Source: Hyphomonas sp.
Lineage (GTDB): Bacteria; Pseudomonadota; Alphaproteobacteria; Caulobacterales; Hyphomonadaceae
Assembly (NCBI RefSeq): GCF_018402285.1
Contig: NZ_JAGYJH010000003.1
Coordinates: 620,001-684,000 of the forward strand
DNA length: 64,000 nt
Reading direction: 5' to 3'
Part shown: piece after piece, positions 15,988 to 24,461 of the stretch
Layout: every line of letters starts with the position of its first letter
How positions within the stretch are numbered: position 1 is the first letter of the stretch
Made by a program: the position numbers and the translations under genes
The notes under the pieces: model-generated
What the model was told of the DNA's origin: nothing
Seen by the model: only the letters and a program-made list of their open reading frames with translations
Databases searched by the model: none

Positions 15988-16911
15988 ATGCCAGAAATTA
16001 TTATTGGGTGCGACCTCTCTCGTGCCTGTCTTGACCTTCACATCTTGCCGGACGGCCTTGCCAGCCGGATCGACAACTCCCCTGAAGTCATTGAGGAATG
16101 GGTTGCCAGCCTGCCTCCCGGATGCCGTGTCGTCTTCGAGGCCACAAGCGGTTGCGACACGGATCTCATTGCCGGACTTTGTGCCGGCGGCGTAGCTTAC
16201 AGCCGGGTCAATCCGCGCCAGGCCCGCGAGTTTGCCCGTGCCCTTGGCGTCCTCGCCAAGACCGATCAGGTCGACGCCCGCATCCTTGCAGAAATGGGCC
16301 TGCGCCTCGACCTTGCCATCACCGTCACGCCTGATCCGTCCCGCATACAGCTGGCCGACTACCTGCGCCGACGTCGACAGCTGGTCGACATGCGCAAGGC
16401 CGAAAAGGTCCGCCGTCACAGCGCCGGCCAGCGAGATATCCTCAAGGATATCGACAGCCTGATCCGCATCCTCGATCGCCGGATCGAAGCCATGGACAAC
16501 AAAATCAGAAACCTGATCGAAGAGGATGAGGCCCTGGCCGATGACGCCCGGCTTCTTGCAGCCGTTCCCGGCATCGGACCAACCGTGCTCGCCACCCTGC
16601 TTGGCGAACTGCCAGAGCTTGGCAGACTCGACAGGCGAAAGATCGCCTCCCTTGCCGGTCTTGCGCCCCATGCACGCGAAAGCGGGACGTGGCGCGGGCA
16701 ACGCCGGATATGGGGCGGACGACGAAAGGTCCGCGAGGCCCTCTATATCGCGGCACTCTCGGCATCCCGGCGCATCCCGGCTCTGATCGCAATGCGACAA
16801 CGCATGAAGGAGAAGGGCAAGGCGCCCAAGACGATCCTCATCGCCGTCGGACGACAGCTCCTGGTAATCCTCAACGCGATGATCAGAAACCGAACTCCTA
16901 TCGCTCTATGA
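15988..16911 (+). CDS. IS110-family transposase (DEDD recombinase)
   Basis: 307 residues from an ATG with AGGAG at an 8-base distance. The N-terminal RuvC-like DEDD domain shows IIGCDLSRACLDLH (first Asp), CRVVFEATSGCD (Glu) and VLAKTDQVDARILAE (the Asp pair). A coiled segment follows. The C-terminal transposase_20 domain is recognisable from LLAAVPGIGPTVLATLLGE, RKIASLAGLAPHARESGTWRG and GRRKVREALYIAALSA, and includes the conserved Ser region. Full length, with no stop or frameshift, so probably active. IS110 enzymes recombine DNA guided by a bridge RNA from the element's flank. Confidence 0.95.
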   Translation: MPEIIIGCDLSRACLDLHILPDGLASRIDNSPEVIEEWVASLPPGCRVVFEATSGCDTDLIAGLCAGGVAYSRVNPRQAREFARALGVLAKTDQVDARILAEMGLRLDLAITVTPDPSRIQLADYLRRRRQLVDMRKAEKVRRHSAGQRDILKDIDSLIRILDRRIEAMDNKIRNLIEEDEALADDARLLAAVPGIGPTVLATLLGELPELGRLDRRKIASLAGLAPHARESGTWRGQRRIWGGRRKVREALYIAALSASRRIPALIAMRQRMKEKGKAPKTILIAVGRQLLVILNAMIRNRTPIAL

Positions 16912-16936
16912 GGAACACAGTTGCCCCCGCAAGCTA

Positions 16937-17400
16937 TCAAGACAAGTATCCCTTCAACATTTTCGATGCCTGCGCGACCATGATGTCTGCCGATGCTGGC
17001 AAGGCGACCTGGTCAACAATCCACCTATGGGTAAGCGCATCCGCGGTATCGACGAGAAGCGTGGCTTTGAGTTCAGCTTCTTTGACATGTTCCGAAAGGA
17101 CCTTAGCAACAAGAGCGATGATTCTGGAGCGCAGAGCTTTGATCCGCTCGCGCTGGGCGGACGAAATCGGGACCTCGCCGGCAAGGACGCGATGAAGGCG
17201 CGGATCATCTTGATGCAGGCGAATGAACCCAAATACCAAAGCACGGACAATGTCATCAATTTCCAAGCGCCCAGAAAGTCCGTTGGCCGCATCTGCCAGC
17301 ATGGCTTCCCCAGCGGCCAGATGCCGGTCGATGATCACTGCCAGAATGGCCTGTTTGTCCGGGAAGTATTCGTAGACGGACCCGAGCGCCTGTTCCAGCA
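16937..17400 (-). pseudogene. TetR/AcrR-family regulator, 5'-truncated
   Basis: The ligand-binding part is intact to its stop (GEAMLADAANGLSGRLEI, FIRLHQDDPRLHRVL). Reading upstream, the frame continues through GSVYEYFPDKQAILAVIIDR, which is the end of a TetR helix-turn-helix, and then runs into unrelated residues (LTPHPHPPPCPLLEQAL). The rest of the DNA-binding domain is gone. An internal GTG at 17338 could start a 133-residue fragment, but this could not bind DNA. The break near 17400 is a deletion or rearrangement junction between the IS110 and bcsA. Confidence 0.75.
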
Positions 17401-17492
17401 GCGGGCAGGGTGGCGGGTGAGGGTGAGGCGTTAACGCGGGAGGGCGAGCGGTTTACCGGGTGTATGAATCCGGGCTGCAGGTTTACACACTG

Positions 17493-17508
17493 CTATCCGG
17501 AAGGATAG
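17493..17508 (+). promoter_or_regulatory. Hairpin CTATCC-GGAA-GGATAG in the bcs leader
   Basis: A perfect 6-bp stem closed by a GGAA (GNRA-type) tetraloop, 70 bases before the bcsA start. It may be a leader RNA structure. No known riboswitch pattern was recognised around it. Confidence 0.35.
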
Positions 17509-17543
17509 GAATTTAGTCCAAACTTCATGGCTGGCGGGCACAT

Positions 17544-17568
17544 GCTGGTAACTGGTTAAGTTACCAGC
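17544..17568 (+). promoter_or_regulatory. 25-bp palindrome at the bcsA ribosome binding region
   Basis: GCTGGTAACT-GGTTA-AGTTACCAGC is a perfect 10-bp inverted repeat with a 5-base centre, ending 10 bases before the bcsA ATG. The likely Shine-Dalgarno (AGGT, 17569-17572) lies against its 3' arm. It can be a repressor operator or an mRNA hairpin that controls bcsA translation. It is not followed by a T-run, so it is not a typical terminator. Confidence 0.6.
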
Positions 17569-17578
17569 AGGTCCGCCC

Positions 17579-19777
17579 ATGGCACGTGAAACGACATCAC
17601 GGCAGATCCCTCTGCAGGTCGCCCGGTTTGCGTCACTGAAAACGGTGAGCGGGCTGGCCGCGCTGTGCCTGATTGCCATTGTTGCGGCCGCGCCCGTGCC
17701 GGATGCAATCCAGGCGCAACTCTGTATCCTGACGATTGCAACCTATTTCGTGATGGGTTGGCTGCGCCCAACGGGCGGGCCGTTTCGCGTGTTCGTGGCG
17801 CTGCTCATCATCTTCACCAGCACGCGCTACATGATCTGGCGTGTCACGGAGACGATGCCGTCAGACTCGGCGCTGTCGATCGCGGGGGGCATCTTCCTGC
17901 TCGGGGCAGAGAGCTATGGCTATGTCCTTCTGCTTCTGTCCACATTCCTGTCGGTTGACGTTTACAAACGCCCGCCCCGGCCTGCGCCGGTATCGGCGAG
18001 CCGGTCGCCCACGGTCGACATTCTGGTGCCGAGCTATAACGAGCCCGATGAATTGCTGGAAGTGACACTGACGGCCGCGCTGAATGTCATTTACCCGGCA
18101 GGCCGGATGAATGTTTATCTTCTCGACGATGGCGGGACGGTGGCCAAGCGGGCACACGCAGACCCGGTCAAGGCGGCGGAAGCGGCAGAGCGGCATGAGC
18201 GCCTCAAGGCGATGTGCGAGCGCCTGGGCGCGCACTATCTGACGCGGGAAAAGAACGATCACGCCAAGGCCGGAAACATCAACGCCGCGCTGGCCAGGAC
18301 CAGCGGCGAGCTGATCCTGATCCTCGACGCCGATCACGTCCCTTCGGCGGATATCCTTGTGCGGACCGTGGGGTATTTTGTTGAAGACCCCAAAGTCTTC
18401 CTCGTCCAGACGCCGCACTTTTTCCTCAACCCCGATCCGCTTGAGCGCAATCTGGGCACATTCCGCGAGATGCCCAGCGAGAACGAGATGTTCTATTCGG
18501 TCATCCAGCGCGGGCTTGACGGGATCAATGCGTCGTTCTTCTGCGGGTCGGCGGCCGTGCTGCGGCGCGAGCTGATCATGGAGATCGGCGGCATTCAGGG
18601 CGATACGATCACGGAGGACGCGGAGACCGCGCTGGAGCTTCACGCGCGGGGCTATCGAAGCGTCTATGTAGACCGGCCCATGGTGGCGGGTCTTTCGCCC
18701 GAGACATTCTCCGGTTTCATCGTTCAGCGGATGCGCTGGACACAGGGGATGATCCAGATCTTCCTTCTGAAGAACCCCCTCCTCAAGAGGGGGCTGACGC
18801 TTTCGCAACGCATCGGCTATCTCAATTCCTGTTTTTACTGGTTCTTCCCGCTGGCGCGGCTGACGTTCATCCTCGCGCCGCTGCTCTATCTGCTGCTGGG
18901 CGTGCAGGTCTATGTTGGCGACTTCTCCGACTTCCTGATCTATGGCCTGCCGCATATCGTCGGTGCCCTGATGCTCTCGTCGATCCTTTACGGGCATACG
19001 CGCTGGGCATTTGCCTCCGAACTTTATGAAGTTGTCCAGTCGATCCATTGTTCGGGTGCCATTCTCCAGGTGCTGCGCAATCCCCGCGCGCCGAGTTTTG
19101 CCGTGACGCCCAAGGGCGAGAATCTGAGCGAGAACTTCATTTCACCTCTGGCGCGGCCGTTTTACGTCCTCATCGCGCTGGTCGGGCTGGGGCAGGTGGC
19201 GGGGCTGGTGCGCCTGTTTGTGGATCCGGTCGGCGCCGGTGTCATCACGGTGCTGCTGCTATGGAACACCTTCCACCTCCTGCTGCTGATCGCCGCCCTC
19301 GGCGTATTGTACGAGCGCTCGCAGCAGCGCTCTTTCCCGCGATTTGAAATCAGCCGGGACGTTCGCCTGGCGCAGGCGGGCCGGGACGTAGCCGCGCAGA
19401 TGACGGATGTGTCGATCACCGGCATGGGCTGTCTCATCCCCAACGGCGCGGGCGGGCAGGTCAGCGTCGGCGACATGCTGACCGTGGATGCAAGGGAGCT
19501 GGGCGCGTCGAGTGCCTCGATGCTCAAGCTCAAGGTGCTTTCGGTATTCGATGCGCCCGAAGGCCAGAAGCTCGGCCTGAGCTTCGTCATCGAAACCCGC
19601 GAGCAATGGGCCGTTGTCGTCACCCTGATGTATGCGCGCAGCGAGAACTGGAAACAGTTTCGCGATACCCGCGCCAATGCCAAAGATATGGGCGCGAAAA
19701 TCGCCCGTCTCATCCAGTCCAGCCTTTTTCAGGCGGTCAGCCACATCCGCGTCATTACACGGGAATTACGCTCATGA
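17579..19777 (+). CDS. bcsA: Cellulose synthase catalytic subunit (UDP-forming)
   Basis: 732 residues. N-terminal membrane spans lead to a GT2 glycosyltransferase domain: VDILVPSYNE (~145), the LDDGG site (~181), ILDADHV (~246, the DxD), TEDAET (~344) and QRMRWTQG (~381, the QxxRW motif). Further spans follow. At ~580 a PilZ domain carries RSQQR (RxxxR) and DVSITGMG (DxSxxG), the cyclic-di-GMP-binding residues, so activity should need c-di-GMP. BcsA polymerises UDP-glucose and extrudes the chain across the inner membrane. Its stop overlaps the bcsB start (ATGA). Confidence 0.97.
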   Translation: MARETTSRQIPLQVARFASLKTVSGLAALCLIAIVAAAPVPDAIQAQLCILTIATYFVMGWLRPTGGPFRVFVALLIIFTSTRYMIWRVTETMPSDSALSIAGGIFLLGAESYGYVLLLLSTFLSVDVYKRPPRPAPVSASRSPTVDILVPSYNEPDELLEVTLTAALNVIYPAGRMNVYLLDDGGTVAKRAHADPVKAAEAAERHERLKAMCERLGAHYLTREKNDHAKAGNINAALARTSGELILILDADHVPSADILVRTVGYFVEDPKVFLVQTPHFFLNPDPLERNLGTFREMPSENEMFYSVIQRGLDGINASFFCGSAAVLRRELIMEIGGIQGDTITEDAETALELHARGYRSVYVDRPMVAGLSPETFSGFIVQRMRWTQGMIQIFLLKNPLLKRGLTLSQRIGYLNSCFYWFFPLARLTFILAPLLYLLLGVQVYVGDFSDFLIYGLPHIVGALMLSSILYGHTRWAFASELYEVVQSIHCSGAILQVLRNPRAPSFAVTPKGENLSENFISPLARPFYVLIALVGLGQVAGLVRLFVDPVGAGVITVLLLWNTFHLLLLIAALGVLYERSQQRSFPRFEISRDVRLAQAGRDVAAQMTDVSITGMGCLIPNGAGGQVSVGDMLTVDARELGASSASMLKLKVLSVFDAPEGQKLGLSFVIETREQWAVVVTLMYARSENWKQFRDTRANAKDMGAKIARLIQSSLFQAVSHIRVITRELRS

Positions 19778-21948
19778 AGTCTTTCGTCTGTTCTGCCGCC
19801 ATTGCGGCGACGCTCGCTTTGTCGCTCGGCCAGGCCCCGGCCTATGCCCGCCAGCCGGTTGCCGAAGAAGCGACGCTGGACATTTATGCCCGCTACCGGG
19901 AAAATCCCCGGGTTTCGACCGAGCGCCTCGAGAACGGTCTCTGGCGCGCCCGCCTGCCGCTGGCGGCGCTGCGCGCGGGGCCCGGCGCCATTCACCTGGC
20001 GGGCTCCTATGCGAGCGAGGAAGTGTCCTTCGCGGTTGCCCCGCAGGCTGACATAAAGGAAGCGCGGGTCATCCTGCGGCATGTCAGCGGGCGCTCCCAG
20101 CAGGGACAAAGCCCGCAGATCCGGCTCGGCATGAATGGCCAGTTCATCGGTCAGCTTGACGGCGTGACAGAGCGGGCCGCTGCGATCAACGAGGTCGTGC
20201 TTGACCCCTTAATGCTGCGGGCTGGCTATAACGCACTGCGCATTGATGCGGTTCAGCGCTACACGCTCGACTGCCAGGACAACAGCGCCGCCGAGCTGTG
20301 GACCGAGATCGACACGTCTCGCTCATATGTCGAGATCATCTATGCGCGCCCGCAATTTGCCGCGACGCTGGCCGATCTGGGCGCGGTGGTTTCTGCCGGT
20401 GTCGGCGGGGTCGACAAGCTCGGCATTCTGACGCCCGGGGCAGATGCCGAGACCCTGCGCTGGGGCGCGCTGGCCTCGCAGGCCGTCGGTAACCGGCTGG
20501 GCTACCGGCTTCCGGACATCTCGATGCTCTCCGCCCTTGGTCGGGATAGTGACGGGGACGGGCAGGATGTCATCGCCTTCGGTACGCCCCAGCAGCTTGC
20601 AGGGCTTGCCCCTGCCGGTCTTGCGGCCCTCAGGGAAGGCGACTCCTGGCTCTCCATCGGTCCCTCGCCGGCGGACCCGTCGCGGTTCCTGATCATTGCC
20701 GCCGGACATACGCCGGAGGCGATCGAAGGCGCGCTGCGCACCCTGGCATCGGACGGCTTCCCGCTCTCGGCCACCCCTTCGGCCATCATCAAGGCGTCGG
20801 ACGTGCCCGGGGCTGTCGCAAGCGGCGGGCGTCTGCCGCTGCGCGCCGATTCCAGATATGTGTTCCGCGATATTGGCCTGGATGGCGCCGCCGTTCTCGG
20901 TCAGGAGCAGGGCAGTGCCCGGCTCTCCTTCGCGCTTCCGGCAGATGTCCGCTTTGATGCAGATGAAGACGCGATCCTGATGCTCGACTTTGCCTATGGC
21001 GCCGGGCTTGATGATCGCTCCGTGGTCAACATTCTCGTGAATGGCGCGTTTGAGCGGGCCGTGCGCCTGACCAATTCCGATGGCGAAGTCGTACCTGGCT
21101 ATGAAGTTGAATTGCCGGCCAGTTCGCTGCGCCCCGGCTGGAACTCGGTGGATTTCCAGGTGGAACTGTCGTCTCCGCAACAGGGGGCGTGCGCGGCCGG
21201 TAACGCCCGCAATCTCGCCTTCACCCTGAAGGGCACCTCGACCCTGACCCTGCCGCCGGCCGGCCAGTTTGCCGAGTTGCCAAACCTCGCCCTGCTGCGC
21301 GAGGCCGGTTATCCCTTCACCGGGCTTGAGGACGCGCCGATGACGATCCGGGCGGCGGACGCGTCTGCCGAGACGATGGCCAGTGTCTGGACGCTGGCAG
21401 CACGCCTTGGGCAGATCAACGGAACAGTCTTTACAGAAACGGATTTCGGGATCGGGCTCGACCTGCCCGATGCCAACACGCTGCTGGTCGGCGCGCGGCC
21501 GCAGCTCGGCGGCTTCCAGCCACTGCAGACGCTCAAACTGCCTGAAGCGGGCGGGTTCAGCCGTCAGCTGAACCTGGTGGACCTTGGCGACAACGGCCTG
21601 CTGGCCGGCGGCGAATCTCCCGCGCATGACGGGCGTCTGGTCATGGTGGTCACAGCAGAAACCGATGCGCAACTGCTGGCCTCTGTGCGCTCCCTGGTCG
21701 AGCCGAGCCATTGGAGCCAGCTCAATGGCGGCGCCGCGGTGTGGCGCGAAAACGCTGCCACACTTGTCTGGGCGCAGGCAGATGCCGGCTTCACGCTCGG
21801 CAGAAGCCCGTCGGTTGAGCGGCTGCGCATCGCCGGGCTCAGTGGCTCCTGGGCCTGGATCTTCTCGATCGCCACGATCCTGTTCGCCATGGCTGCCGGC
21901 CTCGCCCTGATCGCACGTCACATGCGCAAGCAGATCGGCGGCAAGTGA
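19774..21948 (+). CDS. bcsB: Cellulose synthase periplasmic subunit BcsB
   Basis: 724 residues. A signal peptide (FVCSAAIAATLALSLGQAPAYA) leads a large periplasmic part of alternating carbohydrate-binding and flavodoxin-like domains: QIRLGMNGQFIGQL, MLRAGYNALRIDAVQRYTLDCQD, IAFGTPQQLAGL, VVNILVNGAFERAVRL and LRPGWNSVDFQVEL are BcsB blocks. The last span WAWIFSIATILFAMAAGLAL anchors it beside BcsA. BcsB guides the nascent glucan and is required for catalysis. The start ATG overlaps the bcsA stop, and GTGA at the end overlaps the next start. Confidence 0.94.
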   Translation: MKSFVCSAAIAATLALSLGQAPAYARQPVAEEATLDIYARYRENPRVSTERLENGLWRARLPLAALRAGPGAIHLAGSYASEEVSFAVAPQADIKEARVILRHVSGRSQQGQSPQIRLGMNGQFIGQLDGVTERAAAINEVVLDPLMLRAGYNALRIDAVQRYTLDCQDNSAAELWTEIDTSRSYVEIIYARPQFAATLADLGAVVSAGVGGVDKLGILTPGADAETLRWGALASQAVGNRLGYRLPDISMLSALGRDSDGDGQDVIAFGTPQQLAGLAPAGLAALREGDSWLSIGPSPADPSRFLIIAAGHTPEAIEGALRTLASDGFPLSATPSAIIKASDVPGAVASGGRLPLRADSRYVFRDIGLDGAAVLGQEQGSARLSFALPADVRFDADEDAILMLDFAYGAGLDDRSVVNILVNGAFERAVRLTNSDGEVVPGYEVELPASSLRPGWNSVDFQVELSSPQQGACAAGNARNLAFTLKGTSTLTLPPAGQFAELPNLALLREAGYPFTGLEDAPMTIRAADASAETMASVWTLAARLGQINGTVFTETDFGIGLDLPDANTLLVGARPQLGGFQPLQTLKLPEAGGFSRQLNLVDLGDNGLLAGGESPAHDGRLVMVVTAETDAQLLASVRSLVEPSHWSQLNGGAAVWRENAATLVWAQADAGFTLGRSPSVERLRIAGLSGSWAWIFSIATILFAMAAGLALIARHMRKQIGGK

Positions 21949-24461
21949 TCAGGCCGGTCGCTTCCCTGCGCGGCTGTCTGGCCGGCGCCTGCGCCATGCT
22001 CGCTCTGGGCATGAGCGCGCAGGCTGCGCCGGATATGAAGCGGGAAGGGGTATTCTCCATTGGTATTCCTGCAGCAGATATGGCCGTGGATGCCGGGCCG
22101 GCCCCTCTGACGCAGGCAGAGCCGGGCGGGGAAGATATCAACGCCGTCTGGGTGCTGGGGACGGAAGGAAAATGGGAAGAGGCCGCCGGCCGCCTGGAGG
22201 CTCTGCGCGGTCGGTATGGCTTCTGGCAGGCGCCGGCCGGCCTGGTGGAGTTCATTTCATCCGGACAGCGGGAACAGAAGCTGCGCGCAGCGCTGGCCGC
22301 CGAAGACTGGAGCGGTGTGCTCAGCTTTCTGCCGCCCCCGCCCGCGCAGGGGTGCGAGCGGCCCGATCATCTCTGGGCCCGGGCCGGTTCGCTGCAAGGG
22401 GTGGAAGATCTGCCGGGCCTTGAGGCATTTTATATTCGTGAGCTGACTATCTGCCGCGATACCGCGCAGGTCGCCGCGCTGGCAGTGCGCGCCGCCGGGA
22501 CGCTGAACGCAGAGGGCCTCTCTGCTCTGGTGCAGCTGCCGTCCCTCTCCGGCAGCGATGTGCCGGAGGTCCGCAAGGCCCATGCGGGGCTGGTGCAGGC
22601 CAAAGCCCGGCTGGAATTTGCCGCGGCAAAGGCTGCGGGCGATGCGGACGCGGCAAGTACCATCGCTGAGCGCTCGGGGGATGCCGCCCTTCTGGCTGAG
22701 GCGGGCTGGCTACTTCTGGAAACAGATGCCGCCCGCGCGGCCACGCATTTCAGCAAGGCGCTGGCGCCTGCTGACGACGCAGCCACGCGCCGCGGCCTCA
22801 TCCTGGCTGCTCTGAAGCAGCAGGACTTTGCCGGCGCCCGCTCGGTCATTTCCGCTGCGACCACCAGCCATCCCTATACAGACCTTCTGGCTCAGGCAGA
22901 TCTGGGCGAGGCGCGCCTGCTTCGCGATCATGGCCAGGCCCGGCGCGCCGCCGACATGGCAGGCCGGGCTGCACGGCTTGACCCCGCCCTGGCCGCCGAG
23001 GCCGAAGCAATCAGTGGCGGCGCCCTGCTGGATGCCGCCGGAGCTGCTTATGACAGCGGTGATTTTGCCGGCGCTTTTGCCTTTGCCCGCAAAGCCGCGG
23101 CCTATCCGTCGGTGCGCCGCGCAGCCGACATGCGCGCTGCCTGGGCTGAGCTTCAGACGGGCGATGCCAGCGGCGCCGCCACGTCGTTCAGCATCCTTTA
23201 CCGCGCGGTGCCCGATGAGGAGGCTGCGGAAGGTTTTGCCCTCGCCGCGCAGAAGGCAGGAAAGCTGGGGTCGGCCGAAGCTGTCGCCCGCGCGGTTGGC
23301 GGGCCGCTCGGCCAGAAAGTGCAGGCCCAGTATGCCTCTGCAGCCTTCTATACAGGCGATTATCTGACCGCCCGTGCGCTGGCGCCCGAAACCTATGCTG
23401 CCCTGGGCGGAATAGAGCGCACCCTTTACCGCCAGACGCTGACCCTGCGCGAGCAGGACGGCGCGCCGGGCGAGAACAAGATGACCGGGCTTGCTTCTGT
23501 CACCTCCGTTGAAGCCGTGCGTGGCACGAGCCGGTATGAAGCGGGCCTTACCCTCTACAAGATCGACAATGGCGGCGCCGGCGAGGAAACCTTCGCTGCC
23601 CCCCACCTTGCCTGGACCAGGGAAGGGGAGACCAGCCTTGCCGCACGCATCGGCCTGATGCCAGTCGGCAGCGCGCCAGGGGCTGAGGTCACCGGCGAAG
23701 TGGCCGCCGTTCGCAGTTTCGGTAAGCACAGCGCCGAAGTGCGGGCCTATGTTCGCCCGCGAACAGACAGTCTGCTGTCTTTCTCCGGCAATGCAGATCC
23801 GGCGGGGGCCGATACTGGCCCCGTCGCCGAGACCGGCGCACTGGTGCGCGGACGGTTCGATGCCGGCGGGGGGCGCGCGGTTCAGGCAGAAGTGTCCGCC
23901 GCCTCGATCGAAGGGCGCGGCAGAGTTGAGAATACCATGGTTTCGGCAGGCCTGTCCGCATCGCAGGCCATCGGCGCGAAGGGCTTTGACTATCTGGTCA
24001 CCGGCCCGTTCTACCAGTTCCAGGCCTATGACCGGAACACCAACTTCTATTCGGCAGGCAATGGCGGCTATTTCAGCCCGCAGCAATTCCATCGCGCCGG
24101 CTGGTCGCTGAACGCCCGGACGCAGGCGCTGAAGGACTGGATCGTGAAGGCAGACGCGGCGCTTGCCTATGAAGATGTCCGCGAAGATGCCGGTGTTCAG
24201 TTCCCGGTGCTTTCCGGCCCGGCCACAGCGCTCGGGGGCGGCTCAAGTGCGGGCCTTGCCGGCTCGCTCGATCTCTCGCTGGCCCGCAAACTCAGCCGCG
24301 ATGTCATTATTTCTGCCAATGTGTCGGTCACCGCGTCCAGGGCATTTGAAGATGTCCGCACCGGGATCGGCCTTGTCTGGGTGCCCGGCGGGCGCGCAGC
24401 GCTTGTGCCGTCAGACCTTGCCACAGATCCCTTCTCACCTGGCTCCTGGATTCGGCCATGA
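21945..24461 (+). CDS. bcsC: BcsC-like outer-membrane cellulose export protein
   Basis: 838 residues from a GTG overlapping the bcsB stop. A signal peptide (ACAMLALGMSAQA) precedes an Ala-rich TPR-like helical region (about 100-480; DAARAATHFSKALAP, GQARRAADMAGRAARLDP), then a beta-strand-rich C-terminal part with the BcsC signature around DRNTNFYSAGNGGYFSPQQ and alternating strands to the end. It is shorter than enterobacterial BcsC (over 1100 residues) because there are fewer TPR repeats. It is expected to form the outer-membrane pore with a periplasmic scaffold. The assignment rests on position and the barrel signature. Confidence 0.85.
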   Translation: MIRPVASLRGCLAGACAMLALGMSAQAAPDMKREGVFSIGIPAADMAVDAGPAPLTQAEPGGEDINAVWVLGTEGKWEEAAGRLEALRGRYGFWQAPAGLVEFISSGQREQKLRAALAAEDWSGVLSFLPPPPAQGCERPDHLWARAGSLQGVEDLPGLEAFYIRELTICRDTAQVAALAVRAAGTLNAEGLSALVQLPSLSGSDVPEVRKAHAGLVQAKARLEFAAAKAAGDADAASTIAERSGDAALLAEAGWLLLETDAARAATHFSKALAPADDAATRRGLILAALKQQDFAGARSVISAATTSHPYTDLLAQADLGEARLLRDHGQARRAADMAGRAARLDPALAAEAEAISGGALLDAAGAAYDSGDFAGAFAFARKAAAYPSVRRAADMRAAWAELQTGDASGAATSFSILYRAVPDEEAAEGFALAAQKAGKLGSAEAVARAVGGPLGQKVQAQYASAAFYTGDYLTARALAPETYAALGGIERTLYRQTLTLREQDGAPGENKMTGLASVTSVEAVRGTSRYEAGLTLYKIDNGGAGEETFAAPHLAWTREGETSLAARIGLMPVGSAPGAEVTGEVAAVRSFGKHSAEVRAYVRPRTDSLLSFSGNADPAGADTGPVAETGALVRGRFDAGGGRAVQAEVSAASIEGRGRVENTMVSAGLSASQAIGAKGFDYLVTGPFYQFQAYDRNTNFYSAGNGGYFSPQQFHRAGWSLNARTQALKDWIVKADAALAYEDVREDAGVQFPVLSGPATALGGGSSAGLAGSLDLSLARKLSRDVIISANVSVTASRAFEDVRTGIGLVWVPGGRAALVPSDLATDPFSPGSWIRP

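Larger units (their letters stand above)
15800..16936 (+). mobile_element. IS110-family insertion sequence (ends not defined)
   Basis: Comprises the structured leader, the transposase gene and a short right flank. IS110 elements usually lack terminal inverted repeats, and none was seen here, so the limits are approximate. The right end must lie between the transposase stop (16911) and the intact tail of the tetR remnant, which stops at 16937. The element marks the border between the repeat-rich left part and the cellulose operon. Confidence 0.65.

Noticed and set aside
17440-17578. A cyclic-di-GMP riboswitch in the bcsA leader
   Set aside because: The leader has two hairpins, but none of the conserved blocks of GEMM-type aptamers. 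c-di-GMP control is already explained by the PilZ domain.
20323-21921. Long antisense reading frame of 532 codons opposite bcsB
   Set aside because: Long open frames on the complementary strand are expected in GC-rich genes. No domain or ribosome site supports it. The same applies to antisense frames over bcsA, bcsC, serA, purA and the sugar dehydrogenase.
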